Source of the DNA: Arachidicoccus terrestris | Lineage (GTDB): Bacteria; Bacteroidota; Bacteroidia; Chitinophagales; Chitinophagaceae | Direction: 5' to 3' | DNA: 64,000 bases | NCBI RefSeq assembly: GCF_020042345.1 | Contig: NZ_CP083387.1 | Location: 558,001-622,000, forward strand | Shown here: positions 1 through 8,015 of the stretch, piece after piece | Numbering within the stretch: the first letter of the stretch is position 1 | Layout of the letters: each line of letters starts with the position of its first letter | The notes under the pieces: model-generated | What the model saw: the letters and a program-made list of their open reading frames with translations, nothing else | Told to the model about the DNA's origin: nothing | The model's database searches: none | Translations under genes and position numbers: made by a program

Positions 1-108
1 ATACGTCTGTTTTACACTGAATACACTTTGTACATCCAAAGCCCGAAATTAGTGATTTTAAACTGATATTCTGCTCCATTATCAACATGCCGTCCGCAAT
101 CTCCAACA

Positions 109-143
109 TAAAAAAGCTGCACACCGAGCGTCGATGTGCAGCT
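109..143 (-). terminator. Rho-independent terminator of the Bor-like gene
   Basis: A perfect 9-bp stem (115-123 with 135-143) has an 11-nt loop. On the minus strand it is followed by a run of T (109-115 read as A on the plus strand). It lies 18 bases past the stop codon of the lipoprotein gene, the expected place and orientation for an intrinsic terminator. Confidence 0.85.
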
Positions 144-160
144 GAAATTCATAAAACGCC

Positions 161-481
161 TCAGTGATTTGCCGGGAGATAATAATTTGTTGTCATAGGA
201 CAATAGATGCCCCACGTAATAACACTCAATAGTCCGTTCACAAAGGTCTGTTGCTTTTCAACGACGTAACTGTCCTGGTTTTGCACATAGTCCTTATCTA
301 CGACCTCTGTGTGTCCACCTGGCGCCAGTCCCCATAAAAAGAAGTTGTTTGTCACGTGATTCACTTTGGAGATAGGGTCAGTCGGCTTAACACTTCCCAC
401 ATAAGTCCGGGTGGTATAGCAGGATGTGAAAATTAAAGAAGCGCCGATTACACAAGCCAGTTGCTGTAAGTTTTTTCTCAT
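161..481 (-). CDS. Bor/Iss-family outer lipoprotein
   Basis: This 106-residue protein starts at the ATG at 481. The reading frame is open further upstream, but that part has no signal peptide or family resemblance. The N-terminus has a short basic region, a hydrophobic stretch and a lipobox ending in Cys (SLIFTSC), so it is a predicted lipoprotein. The body matches the Bor/Iss pattern: a TNNFFLWG-like segment in the middle and QQTFVNGLLSVITWGIYCP near the C-terminus, which corresponds to the QQTFVNGLLGFITLGIYTP region of lambda Bor. Bor of lambda is linked to serum resistance in E. coli, but no such role can be assumed here. The gene is monocistronic, with its own terminator just downstream. 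Confidence 0.8.
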   Translation of the reverse strand: MRKNLQQLACVIGASLIFTSCYTTRTYVGSVKPTDPISKVNHVTNNFFLWGLAPGGHTEVVDKDYVQNQDSYVVEKQQTFVNGLLSVITWGIYCPMTTNYYLPANH

Positions 482-753
482 TTGTTTTGTTTTTAATTTT
501 GAATAGCAGTTACGACTTTTAAAACCATTGCTGTGTAAAACCAGTTTGCATAGCACGAGGTATTGGAGATGGGCAGCCACATTTTCACTCGCAATAGTCA
601 GTTTATGTTTTGGTTCCGCAGTTAAATGGTTCTCAAGTGTATAATTGCGAATCAAAAGTAGGGTATCAAAAAGAAACTTTCAAGAAAATCTTTAGAAGCA
701 AGATTTCCTAACAGCTCTCAATGTCACATCCGGAAAAACCTGCCCGATCATAC

Positions 754-785
754 AAAAACAACCCCCGATAATCGGGGTTGTTTTT
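754..785 (-). terminator. Terminator downstream of tRNA-Cys
   Basis: A 9-bp stem (757-765 with 774-782) has an 8-nt loop. It is flanked by A on the left and T on the right, so it could work in both directions. Only the leftward transcript of tRNA-Cys reaches it. Confidence 0.75.
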
Positions 786-795
786 GCCTTTAAAG

Positions 796-866
796 AGGTC
801 TCGAGCGGATTCGAACCGCTGTAGGAGCTTTTGCAGAGCTCTGCCTAGCCACTCGGCCACAAGACC
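796..866 (-). tRNA. tRNA-Cys (anticodon GCA)
   Basis: The minus strand folds as a full 71-nt cloverleaf. The acceptor stem is GGTCTTG with CGAGACC (one G-U pair), the D arm is GCC/GGC, and the anticodon stem is GAGCT/AGCTC with loop CTGCAAA, giving anticodon GCA. The variable region is 4 nt and the T arm is AGCGG/CCGCT with loop TTCGAAT. The discriminator base is U, as expected for tRNA-Cys. The 3' CCA is not encoded. Confidence 0.95.
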
Positions 867-886
867 TTATCTCTTACAGAGGGTTG

Positions 887-917
887 CAAAAATAATCAAT
901 TCCTCCATAATACAAAA
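887..917 (-). promoter_or_regulatory. Bacteroidota-type promoter for tRNA-Cys
   Basis: On the minus strand a TTTTG (-33 element, 913-917) is followed after 18 bases by TATTTTTG (887-894), which fits the TAnnTTTG -7 consensus of Bacteroidota sigma-ABfr. Transcription would start near 880, about 14 bases before the mature tRNA 5' end at 866. Confidence 0.6.
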
Positions 918-1090
918 TTCTTCTTCGGAATTATTTCTGCACTCCCGGATTCCCTGCAAAAGTACTAACTTCCCACCTGAATCCGGAAAAAACGAATGAA
1001 TATCCACTTTCTGCAGAAAAGTGGTGAAAATAAAGCCCTCTGGTGCCGCCTTTTATATATTCATCGTCCTTACACCTATTAAATAACGAT

Positions 1091-1098
1091 TAATTTTG
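1091..1098 (+). promoter_or_regulatory. TAnnTTTG -7 element touching the start codon
   Basis: TAATTTTG is an exact match to the Bacteroidota -7 consensus and ends 4 bases before the ATG at 1103. If used, it would give a leaderless or nearly leaderless mRNA. No clear -33 TTTG was seen at the usual distance. Confidence 0.5.
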
Positions 1099-1102
1099 CA
1101 TT

Positions 1103-1981
1103 ATGGCGAATACTATTGCTGAGAGCGAACTCATCATTAATGATCGTGGTGCGATCTATCACCTGAACCTGCGCCCTGAGGAACTGGCTCCTACGATCAT
1201 TACAGTTGGCGATCCCGACAGAGTCCAGGAGGTCAGTAAATATTTTGACCAGGTTGAGTTCAAAACCAGACACCGGGAATTCGTAACCCATACCGGTTTT
1301 CTGGGCAGTAAAAGAATATCCGTCGTTTCTACCGGTATCGGGCCGGATAATATTGATATCGTATTCAATGAGCTGGATGCACTGGTAAATATCGATTTTA
1401 ATACACGTACCATCAAGCCCGGTCTTACGTCGCTCAATATCGTCCGCATCGGTACCTGCGGCGCCCTCCAGGAAGAGTTCGTTGTAGATTCCATGGTGGT
1501 TTCCTCACATGGCGTGGGCATCGATAATCTGATGAACTATTATCAGCATGACAATACGGAACAGGAGAACGAACTGCTACAGCAATTTATCCAGCACACC
1601 AGGATAGATCAGCACTTTTCCAGGCCCTATTTGCATAGTGCCGGCAGTTCACTCAGAATGCATTTTGTGGACGGTTTTCATCACGGAATGACCGTTACTT
1701 GTCCGGGATTTTATGGTCCTCAGGGCAGGGTACTTCGTTTGGGTTTACATTATCCTAATTTTATCGATTTATTGACTTCGTTTTCCTATGGTTCACATAA
1801 AATTGCTAATTTTGAGATGGAAACAAGTGCCATTTACGGTTTAGGGAGTGCATTAGGACATCAATGTCTGAGTATCAGTGCAGTCGTTGCCAATCGGATC
1901 AGCCGGACCTTTTCTCCTGACGGGAAAAAGGCGGTTGAAGGAACCATTTGCAAAGCACTGAATGTACTGAGCGGAATTTAA
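1103..1981 (+). CDS. Nucleoside phosphorylase (uridine phosphorylase-like)
   Basis: A 292-residue protein of the PNP/UDP (NP-I) phosphorylase superfamily, which cleaves ribonucleosides with phosphate to free base and ribose-1-phosphate in salvage. Visible family features are the N-terminal GDPDR phosphate-binding motif, VVSTGIGPDN, RIGTCGALQ, and the NFEMETSAIYGL segment that contacts the ribose. It lies closest to the Udp group, although Bacteroidota members are longer than E. coli Udp (about 253 residues). The base preference cannot be fixed from sequence. The start ATG lies 4 bases after a -7 promoter element. dapF follows 42 bases downstream on the same strand and may be co-transcribed. 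Confidence 0.85.
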   Translation: MANTIAESELIINDRGAIYHLNLRPEELAPTIITVGDPDRVQEVSKYFDQVEFKTRHREFVTHTGFLGSKRISVVSTGIGPDNIDIVFNELDALVNIDFNTRTIKPGLTSLNIVRIGTCGALQEEFVVDSMVVSSHGVGIDNLMNYYQHDNTEQENELLQQFIQHTRIDQHFSRPYLHSAGSSLRMHFVDGFHHGMTVTCPGFYGPQGRVLRLGLHYPNFIDLLTSFSYGSHKIANFEMETSAIYGLGSALGHQCLSISAVVANRISRTFSPDGKKAVEGTICKALNVLSGI

Positions 1982-2023
1982 CAGATTAAACTTAACAAGG
2001 CACATTAATAATTAATACGAGGC

Positions 2024-2809
2024 ATGCAGGAAATACAATTTTATAAGTATCAGGGGACAGGTAACGATTTTGTGATGATTGATGGCATAGAAAAGCCGGT
2101 TGATCTTACCCTGGATGAAGTTAGAAGATTATGCAGTAAAGGATTTGGCGTAGCGACAGATGGGTTGATTATCTTAAGAAAAGCCGAAGGACTGGATTTT
2201 GAGATGGATTATTATAACGCTGATGGCACTCAGAGTATGTGTGGCAATGGCGGCCGTTGCGCGGTAAAATTCGCAAAACAACTGGGTATATTGGTTCCGA
2301 CTTATCATTTTAAAGCCATTGACGGACTACACGAAGCGACTATTGAGGAAAACGGATGGGTGAACCTTAAAATGAAAGACGTCAGTCAGATAAAAAACTA
2401 CGGTTCTGATTCTATTTTAAATACAGGGAGCCCCCATTATATTGTGATGACCGATCATGTCAAGGACTTAAATGTTGTTGAGGAAGGTCGCAAAATCCGC
2501 TATAGTGATGGCTTCAAAGAAGAGGGGATCAATGTCAATTTTGTAGAAACGATCAACGACACCAGTATATTTGTACGTACCTATGAAAGGGGTGTAGAGA
2601 ACGAAACACTAAGCTGTGGTACCGGTGTCACCGCGGCCAGTATTGTAGCTGCCCATAATGACAGAGGATTTAACCGCATTGAGGTCGAAACGCTAGGTGG
2701 TAAACTGGCAGTGGAATTTGACCGTACCAGCGAGGAGCATTTTGAAAACATTTTACTCTGCGGTCCGGCTGAGCGCGTATTTTCAGGTCAAATAGAACTG
2801 CCATCCTAA
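2024..2809 (+). CDS. dapF: Diaminopimelate epimerase
   Basis: A 261-residue cytoplasmic enzyme that interconverts LL- and meso-diaminopimelate, supplying lysine and the peptidoglycan cross-linking amino acid. Both catalytic cysteines are visible: Cys73 in the TQSMCGNGGRC motif and Cys198 in LSCGTG. The N-terminal QGTGNDFVMID motif is also present. The length is normal for the family, and nothing points to loss of function. Confidence 0.97.
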   Translation: MQEIQFYKYQGTGNDFVMIDGIEKPVDLTLDEVRRLCSKGFGVATDGLIILRKAEGLDFEMDYYNADGTQSMCGNGGRCAVKFAKQLGILVPTYHFKAIDGLHEATIEENGWVNLKMKDVSQIKNYGSDSILNTGSPHYIVMTDHVKDLNVVEEGRKIRYSDGFKEEGINVNFVETINDTSIFVRTYERGVENETLSCGTGVTAASIVAAHNDRGFNRIEVETLGGKLAVEFDRTSEEHFENILLCGPAERVFSGQIELPS

Positions 2810-2883
2810 GTAAGCAGTACGAACACCTTTGTTTATTACCGATTAACCGATATTACACTATACAATTAAAACGATTCAATTAC

Positions 2884-3594
2884 ATGAAAAAACCATTGAT
2901 GGTTTTAACCCTGGCATTTGCCTGCACGGCGATGTCCTGCGGCAACTTAAATCAAATCGCATCTTCCCTTCCGGGCGTCGGCACAACAACCGGCAATACC
3001 CAAAACACCGCAATCAAAGATCTGCTGACCAACAGCGTTTTGGCAGGCATCGGCAATCTGGGAAGCAATGGCGGATTTTTGAACAATTCACTTTATAAAA
3101 TCCTGTTGCCGCCGGAAGCGCAAAAAGTAGCCGGTACCTTGACCACGCTCGGGCTTGGAAGTATAGTCAATAAAGCCGTAACCCAGATCAATCACTCGGC
3201 AGAAGGGGCAGTAACCTTGGCTAAGCCCATTTTTATCAATGCCATTAAATCGATGTCTATCAGTGATGCTGCAGGGCTGATCACCGGCGGTGACGGCTCC
3301 ATTACCAATTATTTTAAGACAAAGACAACCAGTCAGTTGATGACGGCTTTCACACCGGTGATCGAAAAATCACTGAAAGAAAATGACGCCACCAAATATT
3401 ACGGCCAGATCGCCGACACCTATAATAAGGTTCCGCTGGTTAAAAACAAACTGAATCCGGATTTAAGCAATTACGTAGCCGGTAAAGCCATTGATGCCAT
3501 GTTCTCTCAAATGCTGACCGCTGAAAAAGACATCCGTCATAACCCGGCCAAGCAAACGACAGCCGCGTTGAAGGCAATTTTTGGCAGCAAATAA
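2884..3594 (+). CDS. DUF4197 family lipoprotein
   Basis: A 236-residue predicted lipoprotein. A basic start and hydrophobic run lead to a Cys at residue 19 (TAMSCGNL), a lipobox-like site. The rest is helical and has the DUF4197 pattern: AGGLI-type repeats, a segment KPIFINAIKSMSISDA followed by GGDGSITNYFK, and a C-terminal part with NKVPLV and DPDLSNYVAGKAIDAMF. DUF4197 has no established function; members are secreted or periplasmic. It follows dapF by 74 bases and ends in a strong hairpin. Confidence 0.8.
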   Translation: MKKPLMVLTLAFACTAMSCGNLNQIASSLPGVGTTTGNTQNTAIKDLLTNSVLAGIGNLGSNGGFLNNSLYKILLPPEAQKVAGTLTTLGLGSIVNKAVTQINHSAEGAVTLAKPIFINAIKSMSISDAAGLITGGDGSITNYFKTKTTSQLMTAFTPVIEKSLKENDATKYYGQIADTYNKVPLVKNKLNPDLSNYVAGKAIDAMFSQMLTAEKDIRHNPAKQTTAALKAIFGSK

Positions 3595-3604
3595 ATATTA
3601 TTCC

Positions 3605-3641
3605 CCATATACGACCCGTAAAGATTGCGGGTCGTATATGG
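3605..3641 (+). terminator. 14-bp perfect hairpin after the DUF4197 gene
   Basis: A perfect 14-bp inverted repeat (3605-3618 with 3628-3641) with a 9-nt loop begins 10 bases after the stop codon. No T-run follows at once, so it is either an intrinsic terminator with a weak tail or an mRNA-stabilising 3' hairpin. Confidence 0.6.
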
Positions 3642-3706
3642 ATCTGCCGGATTCTTTTGATTTGATTGAATCACAGGTTCGGGATAGCTAAATCGACAAA
3701 CAATTT

Positions 3707-3868
3707 ATGTATAGGAAATATTATTTATTATACCTCGTTACCGTCATTTCTTTGATTGTCGTGCTCCTCAACGTCAAAAAAGGCGGTACGGCCCTTGCAT
3801 TATCTGTTACCGGCTTTAGCGGCCTTTTGTGTCTTTTAGTAGCCTTTGTAAGGCGATCCGGTAAATAA
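3707..3868 (+). CDS. Small two-helix membrane protein (53 residues)
   Basis: An open frame of 53 codons starting with MYRKYYLLYLV. It has two hydrophobic stretches (about residues 6-22 and 29-48) separated by a short basic turn (NVKKGG), and ends in basic residues RRSGK. This layout fits a small inner-membrane hairpin protein. No family was recognised. It lies alone between the DUF4197 terminator and valS. Support is the membrane-like composition and clean start and stop only, so it could be spurious. Confidence 0.45.
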   Translation: MYRKYYLLYLVTVISLIVVLLNVKKGGTALALSVTGFSGLLCLLVAFVRRSGK

Positions 3869-4150
3869 CTACAACCAGCCTGGGGCGATCCTTTTATGGG
3901 GATCAATATGCGGTGATGGCAGATCACCTGCCATGCGCCACCCCCCGTTTCGATCAATCTGCAGCCCGCATCTGTCATATTATTAACAATTGGTATATTA
4001 TATAAGAATAACAAAACGATTGCGGCTTCTATCTGTTCAATTTAACGGCGGGCCCTTTAAAATTCCCTTAAAAATTACGTTATACAAAGTTAATTGCTTG
4101 TAAAGCTGTGTAGAACGACACGGAATCTAAACTTATTACCTTCCAAATAC

Positions 4151-4158
4151 TATATTTG
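4151..4158 (+). promoter_or_regulatory. TAnnTTTG -7 element touching the valS start codon
   Basis: TATATTTG matches the Bacteroidota -7 consensus exactly and ends 4 bases before the ATG at 4163, the same spacing as at 1091-1098. This placement argues for the start at 4163 rather than the upstream in-frame codon at 4094, and suggests a leaderless mRNA. No convincing -33 element was seen. Confidence 0.5.
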
Positions 4159-4162
4159 CAAA

Positions 4163-6787
4163 ATGGAATTGAGCAAAAATTTTAATGCCGCTGAATCAGC
4201 CAGCAAATGGACTTCCCTCTGGAAGGAAAGGAAATATTTTAACAGCCAACCGGACGCAAGGACTCCTTTTACGGTGGTGATCCCTCCCCCAAATGTTACG
4301 GGTGTTCTCCATATGGGTCATACACTGAATGAAACCGTCCAGGACATCCTGGTGCGCCGTGCCCGCATGCAGGGTAAAAACGCCTGTTGGGTGCCGGGCA
4401 GTGACCATGCCTCTATTGCCACTGAATCTAAAGTAGTGGCTATGCTCAAAGAAAAGGGGATTGACAAGAACGCCCTCACCAGAGCGGAGTTCCTGGAATA
4501 TGCCTTCCAATGGAAGGAAAAATATGGTGGGATCATTTACCAGCAAATTGAAAAACTGGGGTGCAGCGTTGACTGGGAGCGGGTCTCCTTTACGATGGAC
4601 GATCATTATTATGAAGCCGTCATCAAGGTATTTGTGGATCTGCATAAAAAAGGCCTCATCTACCGGGGGGCCCGAATGATCAACTGGGATCCTGCCGCCC
4701 AGACGGCGCTCAGCGATGAAGAGGTTGAATATAAAGACATACAGGGTAAACTCTATTATGTCCGCTACCAAGCCGAAGATAACCCGGCTGATTACATTAC
4801 AGTAGCCACTTCCCGTCCCGAAACGATCATGGGTGACGTGGCGATCTGTGTTCATCCCGAGGACAGCAGGTATCAGCATCTAAAAGGCAAAAAGGTCATT
4901 GTTCCTTTAGTCAACAGGGCGGTACCGGTTATTTTTGATACATATATCGATAGAAGTTTTGGTACCGGAGCGCTAAAAGTCACACCGGCACATGATATCA
5001 ATGACTACAATATCGGCATGAAGCATAACCTGGAGGTCATTGATACGCTCAATCCCGACGGTACGCTCAGTGAAGCTGCGCAGATCTTTGTCGGACTGGA
5101 CCGCTTTGTCGCCCGCGAAAAGGTCGTACAACAACTGGCAGAAAACGGTCTACTGATCAAAGAAGAAGTCTATGAAACCCGCCTGGGTTATTCACAGCGT
5201 TCCGGCGCCGTTGTTGAGCCAAGAATTTCCACACAGTGGTTCGTGAAAATGGAAGCCCTGGCAGCACCCGCTTTAAAAGCGGTGACCGATGGTGATATCA
5301 AAATACATCCCGGCAACCGCTTTATGGCCACCTATCGTCACTGGCTGGAAAACGTCAAGGACTGGTGTATCAGCCGTCAGTTATGGTGGGGACAGCAGAT
5401 ACCCGCCTGGTATGGTCCTGAGGGTTCTCTTGAAGTAGCCGCTACCGCTGAACAGGCACTGGCGCAATTTAAAGCTAAGTTTCCTGATATTCAGCGGGAA
5501 GATATTCGCCGTGACGAGGACGTCCTGGATACCTGGTTTTCTTCCTGGCTATGGCCGATGGAGGTATTCAAGGGTATTACCCAGCCGGAGAATGCTGAAT
5601 TCAAGTACTATTATCCGACATCTGTGCTGGTGACCGGTCAGGATATCATTTTCTTCTGGGTGGCCCGCATGATCATGGCCGGCCTGGAATATGAAAAGGA
5701 AATTCCTTTTAAAGACGTTTATTTTACCGGCATGGTAAGAGATAAGCTCGGGCGCAAAATGTCAAAGTCATTGGGCAATTCACCTGATCTAATCGGCCTC
5801 ATCGACCAGTACGGCGCCGATGCGGTTCGCTTCGGTATTATGATCTCCTCTCCTGCCGGCAACGACCTGCTTTTTGATGAAAGCTCTTTGGAACAAGGCA
5901 GCCATTTCAATAATAAGCTCTGGAATGCCCTGAAGCTGGTTAAGATGTGGGAACATACGGAAGCCACCGAAGTAGATGAGGCGCCAACTGATTTTGCCTG
6001 CAAGTGGTTCGAGTCCCGTCTGCAGCAGGTCAAATCAGAAATTGAACAGTTGCATGAACAGTTCAGGCTCAGTGAAGGCCTGAAAACACTCTATTCCCTG
6101 ATCTGGGATGATTTCTGCTCCTGGTATCTGGAATGGGTGAAACCCGCCTATGGCAAAGCTATCCAGCCCGCTACATTACAACAAACCATAGCGTTCTTTG
6201 AGCAGCTCCTGCAACTCCTTCACCCATATATGCCGTTTATAACAGAAGAGATCTATCATATATTGGGCGACCGGAAAGAGGCTTTATGTGTAAGCGAACT
6301 GACCGCAGCCGGCAACTTCGATGACGGTCTGCTGACACAGGGAGATCTCTTAAAAAATGTCATCACGCAAATCCGTGACGCCAGAGGCAAAAACAACCTG
6401 AAGCCCAAGGAAACAATCCGACTGTTTATTGAGACAGCTGATACCGGTAAATATGCCCCTCTGCAGGCGATCCTGCAAAAACAAGTTAATGCCGAACAGG
6501 TGCAATTTACTGGCCAGCCCATTTCCGGTACAGTAGTCATTACTTTGCAACAGGATAAGTATTATCTGGAACTCAATCAGCAAATTGATGTCGAGGCACA
6601 GAAAAAGGAATTGCAGACACAGCTTAAATATCAGCATGATTTCCTGGAATCGGTTCGCAAGAAGCTGAGCAATGAAAGATTCGTACAGAACGCCAAGCCG
6701 GAAATTGTCGATAAGGAACGTAAGAAAGAAGCCGATACACTGGCCCGCATTCAGACGCTGGAAGAAAGTCTGACGGTGTTAGGCTAA
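4163..6787 (+). CDS. valS: Valyl-tRNA synthetase
   Basis: An 874-residue class Ia aminoacyl-tRNA synthetase that charges tRNA-Val. The HIGH-type motif reads HMGH in PPPNVTGVLHMGHTLN, and the KMSKS motif is intact (GRKMSKSLGNSPD). The editing (CP1) domain with TSRPETIMGD, the anticodon-binding domain and a C-terminal coiled-coil tail (from about residue 805) are all present. The frame is open back to 4094, but the 23 extra residues are not family-like, so the ATG at 4163 is preferred. A 17-bp hairpin follows the gene. Confidence 0.97.
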   Translation: MELSKNFNAAESASKWTSLWKERKYFNSQPDARTPFTVVIPPPNVTGVLHMGHTLNETVQDILVRRARMQGKNACWVPGSDHASIATESKVVAMLKEKGIDKNALTRAEFLEYAFQWKEKYGGIIYQQIEKLGCSVDWERVSFTMDDHYYEAVIKVFVDLHKKGLIYRGARMINWDPAAQTALSDEEVEYKDIQGKLYYVRYQAEDNPADYITVATSRPETIMGDVAICVHPEDSRYQHLKGKKVIVPLVNRAVPVIFDTYIDRSFGTGALKVTPAHDINDYNIGMKHNLEVIDTLNPDGTLSEAAQIFVGLDRFVAREKVVQQLAENGLLIKEEVYETRLGYSQRSGAVVEPRISTQWFVKMEALAAPALKAVTDGDIKIHPGNRFMATYRHWLENVKDWCISRQLWWGQQIPAWYGPEGSLEVAATAEQALAQFKAKFPDIQREDIRRDEDVLDTWFSSWLWPMEVFKGITQPENAEFKYYYPTSVLVTGQDIIFFWVARMIMAGLEYEKEIPFKDVYFTGMVRDKLGRKMSKSLGNSPDLIGLIDQYGADAVRFGIMISSPAGNDLLFDESSLEQGSHFNNKLWNALKLVKMWEHTEATEVDEAPTDFACKWFESRLQQVKSEIEQLHEQFRLSEGLKTLYSLIWDDFCSWYLEWVKPAYGKAIQPATLQQTIAFFEQLLQLLHPYMPFITEEIYHILGDRKEALCVSELTAAGNFDDGLLTQGDLLKNVITQIRDARGKNNLKPKETIRLFIETADTGKYAPLQAILQKQVNAEQVQFTGQPISGTVVITLQQDKYYLELNQQIDVEAQKKELQTQLKYQHDFLESVRKKLSNERFVQNAKPEIVDKERKKEADTLARIQTLEESLTVLG

Positions 6788-6822
6788 CAGTAAGACACTG
6801 ATATCTTCAGTAGTAAAAATAT

Positions 6823-6865
6823 CAAACAGACAACTGATACAATTGCTATATCAGTTGTCTGTTTG
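6823..6865 (+). terminator. 17-bp perfect hairpin after valS
   Basis: A perfect 17-bp stem (6823-6839 with 6849-6865) with a 9-nt loop begins 35 bases after the valS stop codon. It has no adjacent T-run. It covers the upstream TTG (6843) that could otherwise start the next gene, which supports the downstream ATG at 6885 as the true start of that gene. Confidence 0.65.
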
Positions 6866-6884
6866 CATTCACAACAATGGGTTT

Positions 6885-7385
6885 ATGACAAGAATAAACA
6901 TACAGGCTGCAACAAACAAAGACATTCCCAGTATCCAGCATATTGTGGCGATTTCCTGGCCCGCTACTTATGGCAAGATATTGTCCGCCGCGCAACTGAC
7001 CTATATGATCGACCTGTTTTATAGTGACAAGGCTTTGACCGAGCAAATGGACAATGGGCACAAATTTTTCATTCTGTGGGAAGATCAGACGGCCATGGGG
7101 TTTATAGATATTGAAAAATACAGTGACATCGCCTGCAAGCTCCATAAAATATATTTACTGCCCGCATGCCAAGGCAGGGGCTACGGCAAGGAACTGATGG
7201 ATTTTGCGACCGGTCAAGGACGAAAAATGGGTGGCAGGCTTTTAAAACTCAATGTCAACCGTCATAATAAAGCCCTGGGCTTTTATAAGCGCATGGGCTT
7301 TACAATTGACGAAACAGTAGATAACCCCATCGGGCAAGGTTACTATATGAATGATTATGTAATGATCAAATCCCTGGAGGATTAG
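6885..7385 (+). CDS. GNAT-family N-acetyltransferase
   Basis: A 166-residue Gcn5-related acetyltransferase. The acetyl-CoA binding motif A is clear (LHKIYLLPACQGRGYGKELM, Q/RxxGxG/A type), followed by LNVNRHNKALGFYKRMGF, the typical motif B. The N-terminal ISWPATYGKILSAAQL resembles PaiA/indole-acetate-type acetyltransferases. The acceptor substrate is unknown; small amines or antibiotics are possible. Start is at ATG 6885, because the only alternative start is a TTG inside the valS hairpin. Confidence 0.8.
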   Translation: MTRINIQAATNKDIPSIQHIVAISWPATYGKILSAAQLTYMIDLFYSDKALTEQMDNGHKFFILWEDQTAMGFIDIEKYSDIACKLHKIYLLPACQGRGYGKELMDFATGQGRKMGGRLLKLNVNRHNKALGFYKRMGFTIDETVDNPIGQGYYMNDYVMIKSLED

Positions 7386-7389
7386 GCCA

Positions 7390-7827
7390 TTACGGGTTTA
7401 TGCCCAATAGTTCTACATCGAAAATTAAGGTGCTGTTAGGTCCGATGACAGCGGAAACGGCTCTTTCTCCGTAAGCGAGATCCGCTGGAATAAAGAAGCG
7501 AAATTTACTTCCTACTGGCATCAGTTGTAATCCTTCTGTCCAGCCTTTAATGACCCTGTTTAGCGGAAAGGTTGCCGGCTGCCCTCTTTCAACGGAGCTG
7601 TCAAAGACAGTTCCGTCAATAACTGTTCCGTGATAATGACAAGTCACCTGATCAGCAGCAGAAGGCTTTTCTCCTTCTCCCATTGTCAACACCTGATATT
7701 GCAAGCCGCTTTCCAGGCTAATCACCCCTTCTTTTTTTGCGTTTTCTGCCAGGAACTCCTGCCCCGCCTGTAGATTTTCGGCTGCTTTTTTTTGATTGCG
7801 CTGAAATAACATATCTGCGATACCCAT
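7390..7827 (-). CDS. FKBP-type peptidyl-prolyl cis-trans isomerase
   Basis: A 145-residue protein with an N-terminal helical extension (about residues 1-40) and one FKBP domain (about 45-143). Conserved active-site elements are visible: [18 protein letters not shown], a [22 protein letters not shown] segment with the conserved Trp, AYGERA, and the final [10 protein letters not shown] strand. There is no signal peptide, so it is predicted cytoplasmic, unlike the secreted FkpA/Mip forms. It converges on the acetyltransferase gene with only 4 bases between them. A TATTTTTG element on the minus strand about 36 bases upstream may be its promoter. Confidence 0.9.
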   Translation of the reverse strand: MGIADMLFQRNQKKAAENLQAGQEFLAENAKKEGVISLESGLQYQVLTMGEGEKPSAADQVTCHYHGTVIDGTVFDSSVERGQPATFPLNRVIKGWTEGLQLMPVGSKFRFFIPADLAYGERAVSAVIGPNSTLIFDVELLGINP

Positions 7828-8015
7828 AGAAATAAAAATGATTTTTAGTTTGAGAAATTAGGCTACAAAAATAGACGATTCTACGTGAAATAGGCGAAAA
7901 AATGAGCCTTGGCCCGGATATCCACAGGCGCTAAAGTTCCGTGGGTATAAAAAAGCGCCGAACGGACAACATAATTTTAGCAAAATTGCCTACATTCGAT
8001 ACTTAATTTTTTGCT

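Noticed and set aside
12-215. A 67-codon minus-strand frame across the Bor gene terminator
   Set aside because: It runs over the Bor-like stop codon and the terminator hairpin, and has no recognisable family or start context. The end of the window's first 100 bases might hold another gene's edge but nothing could be supported.
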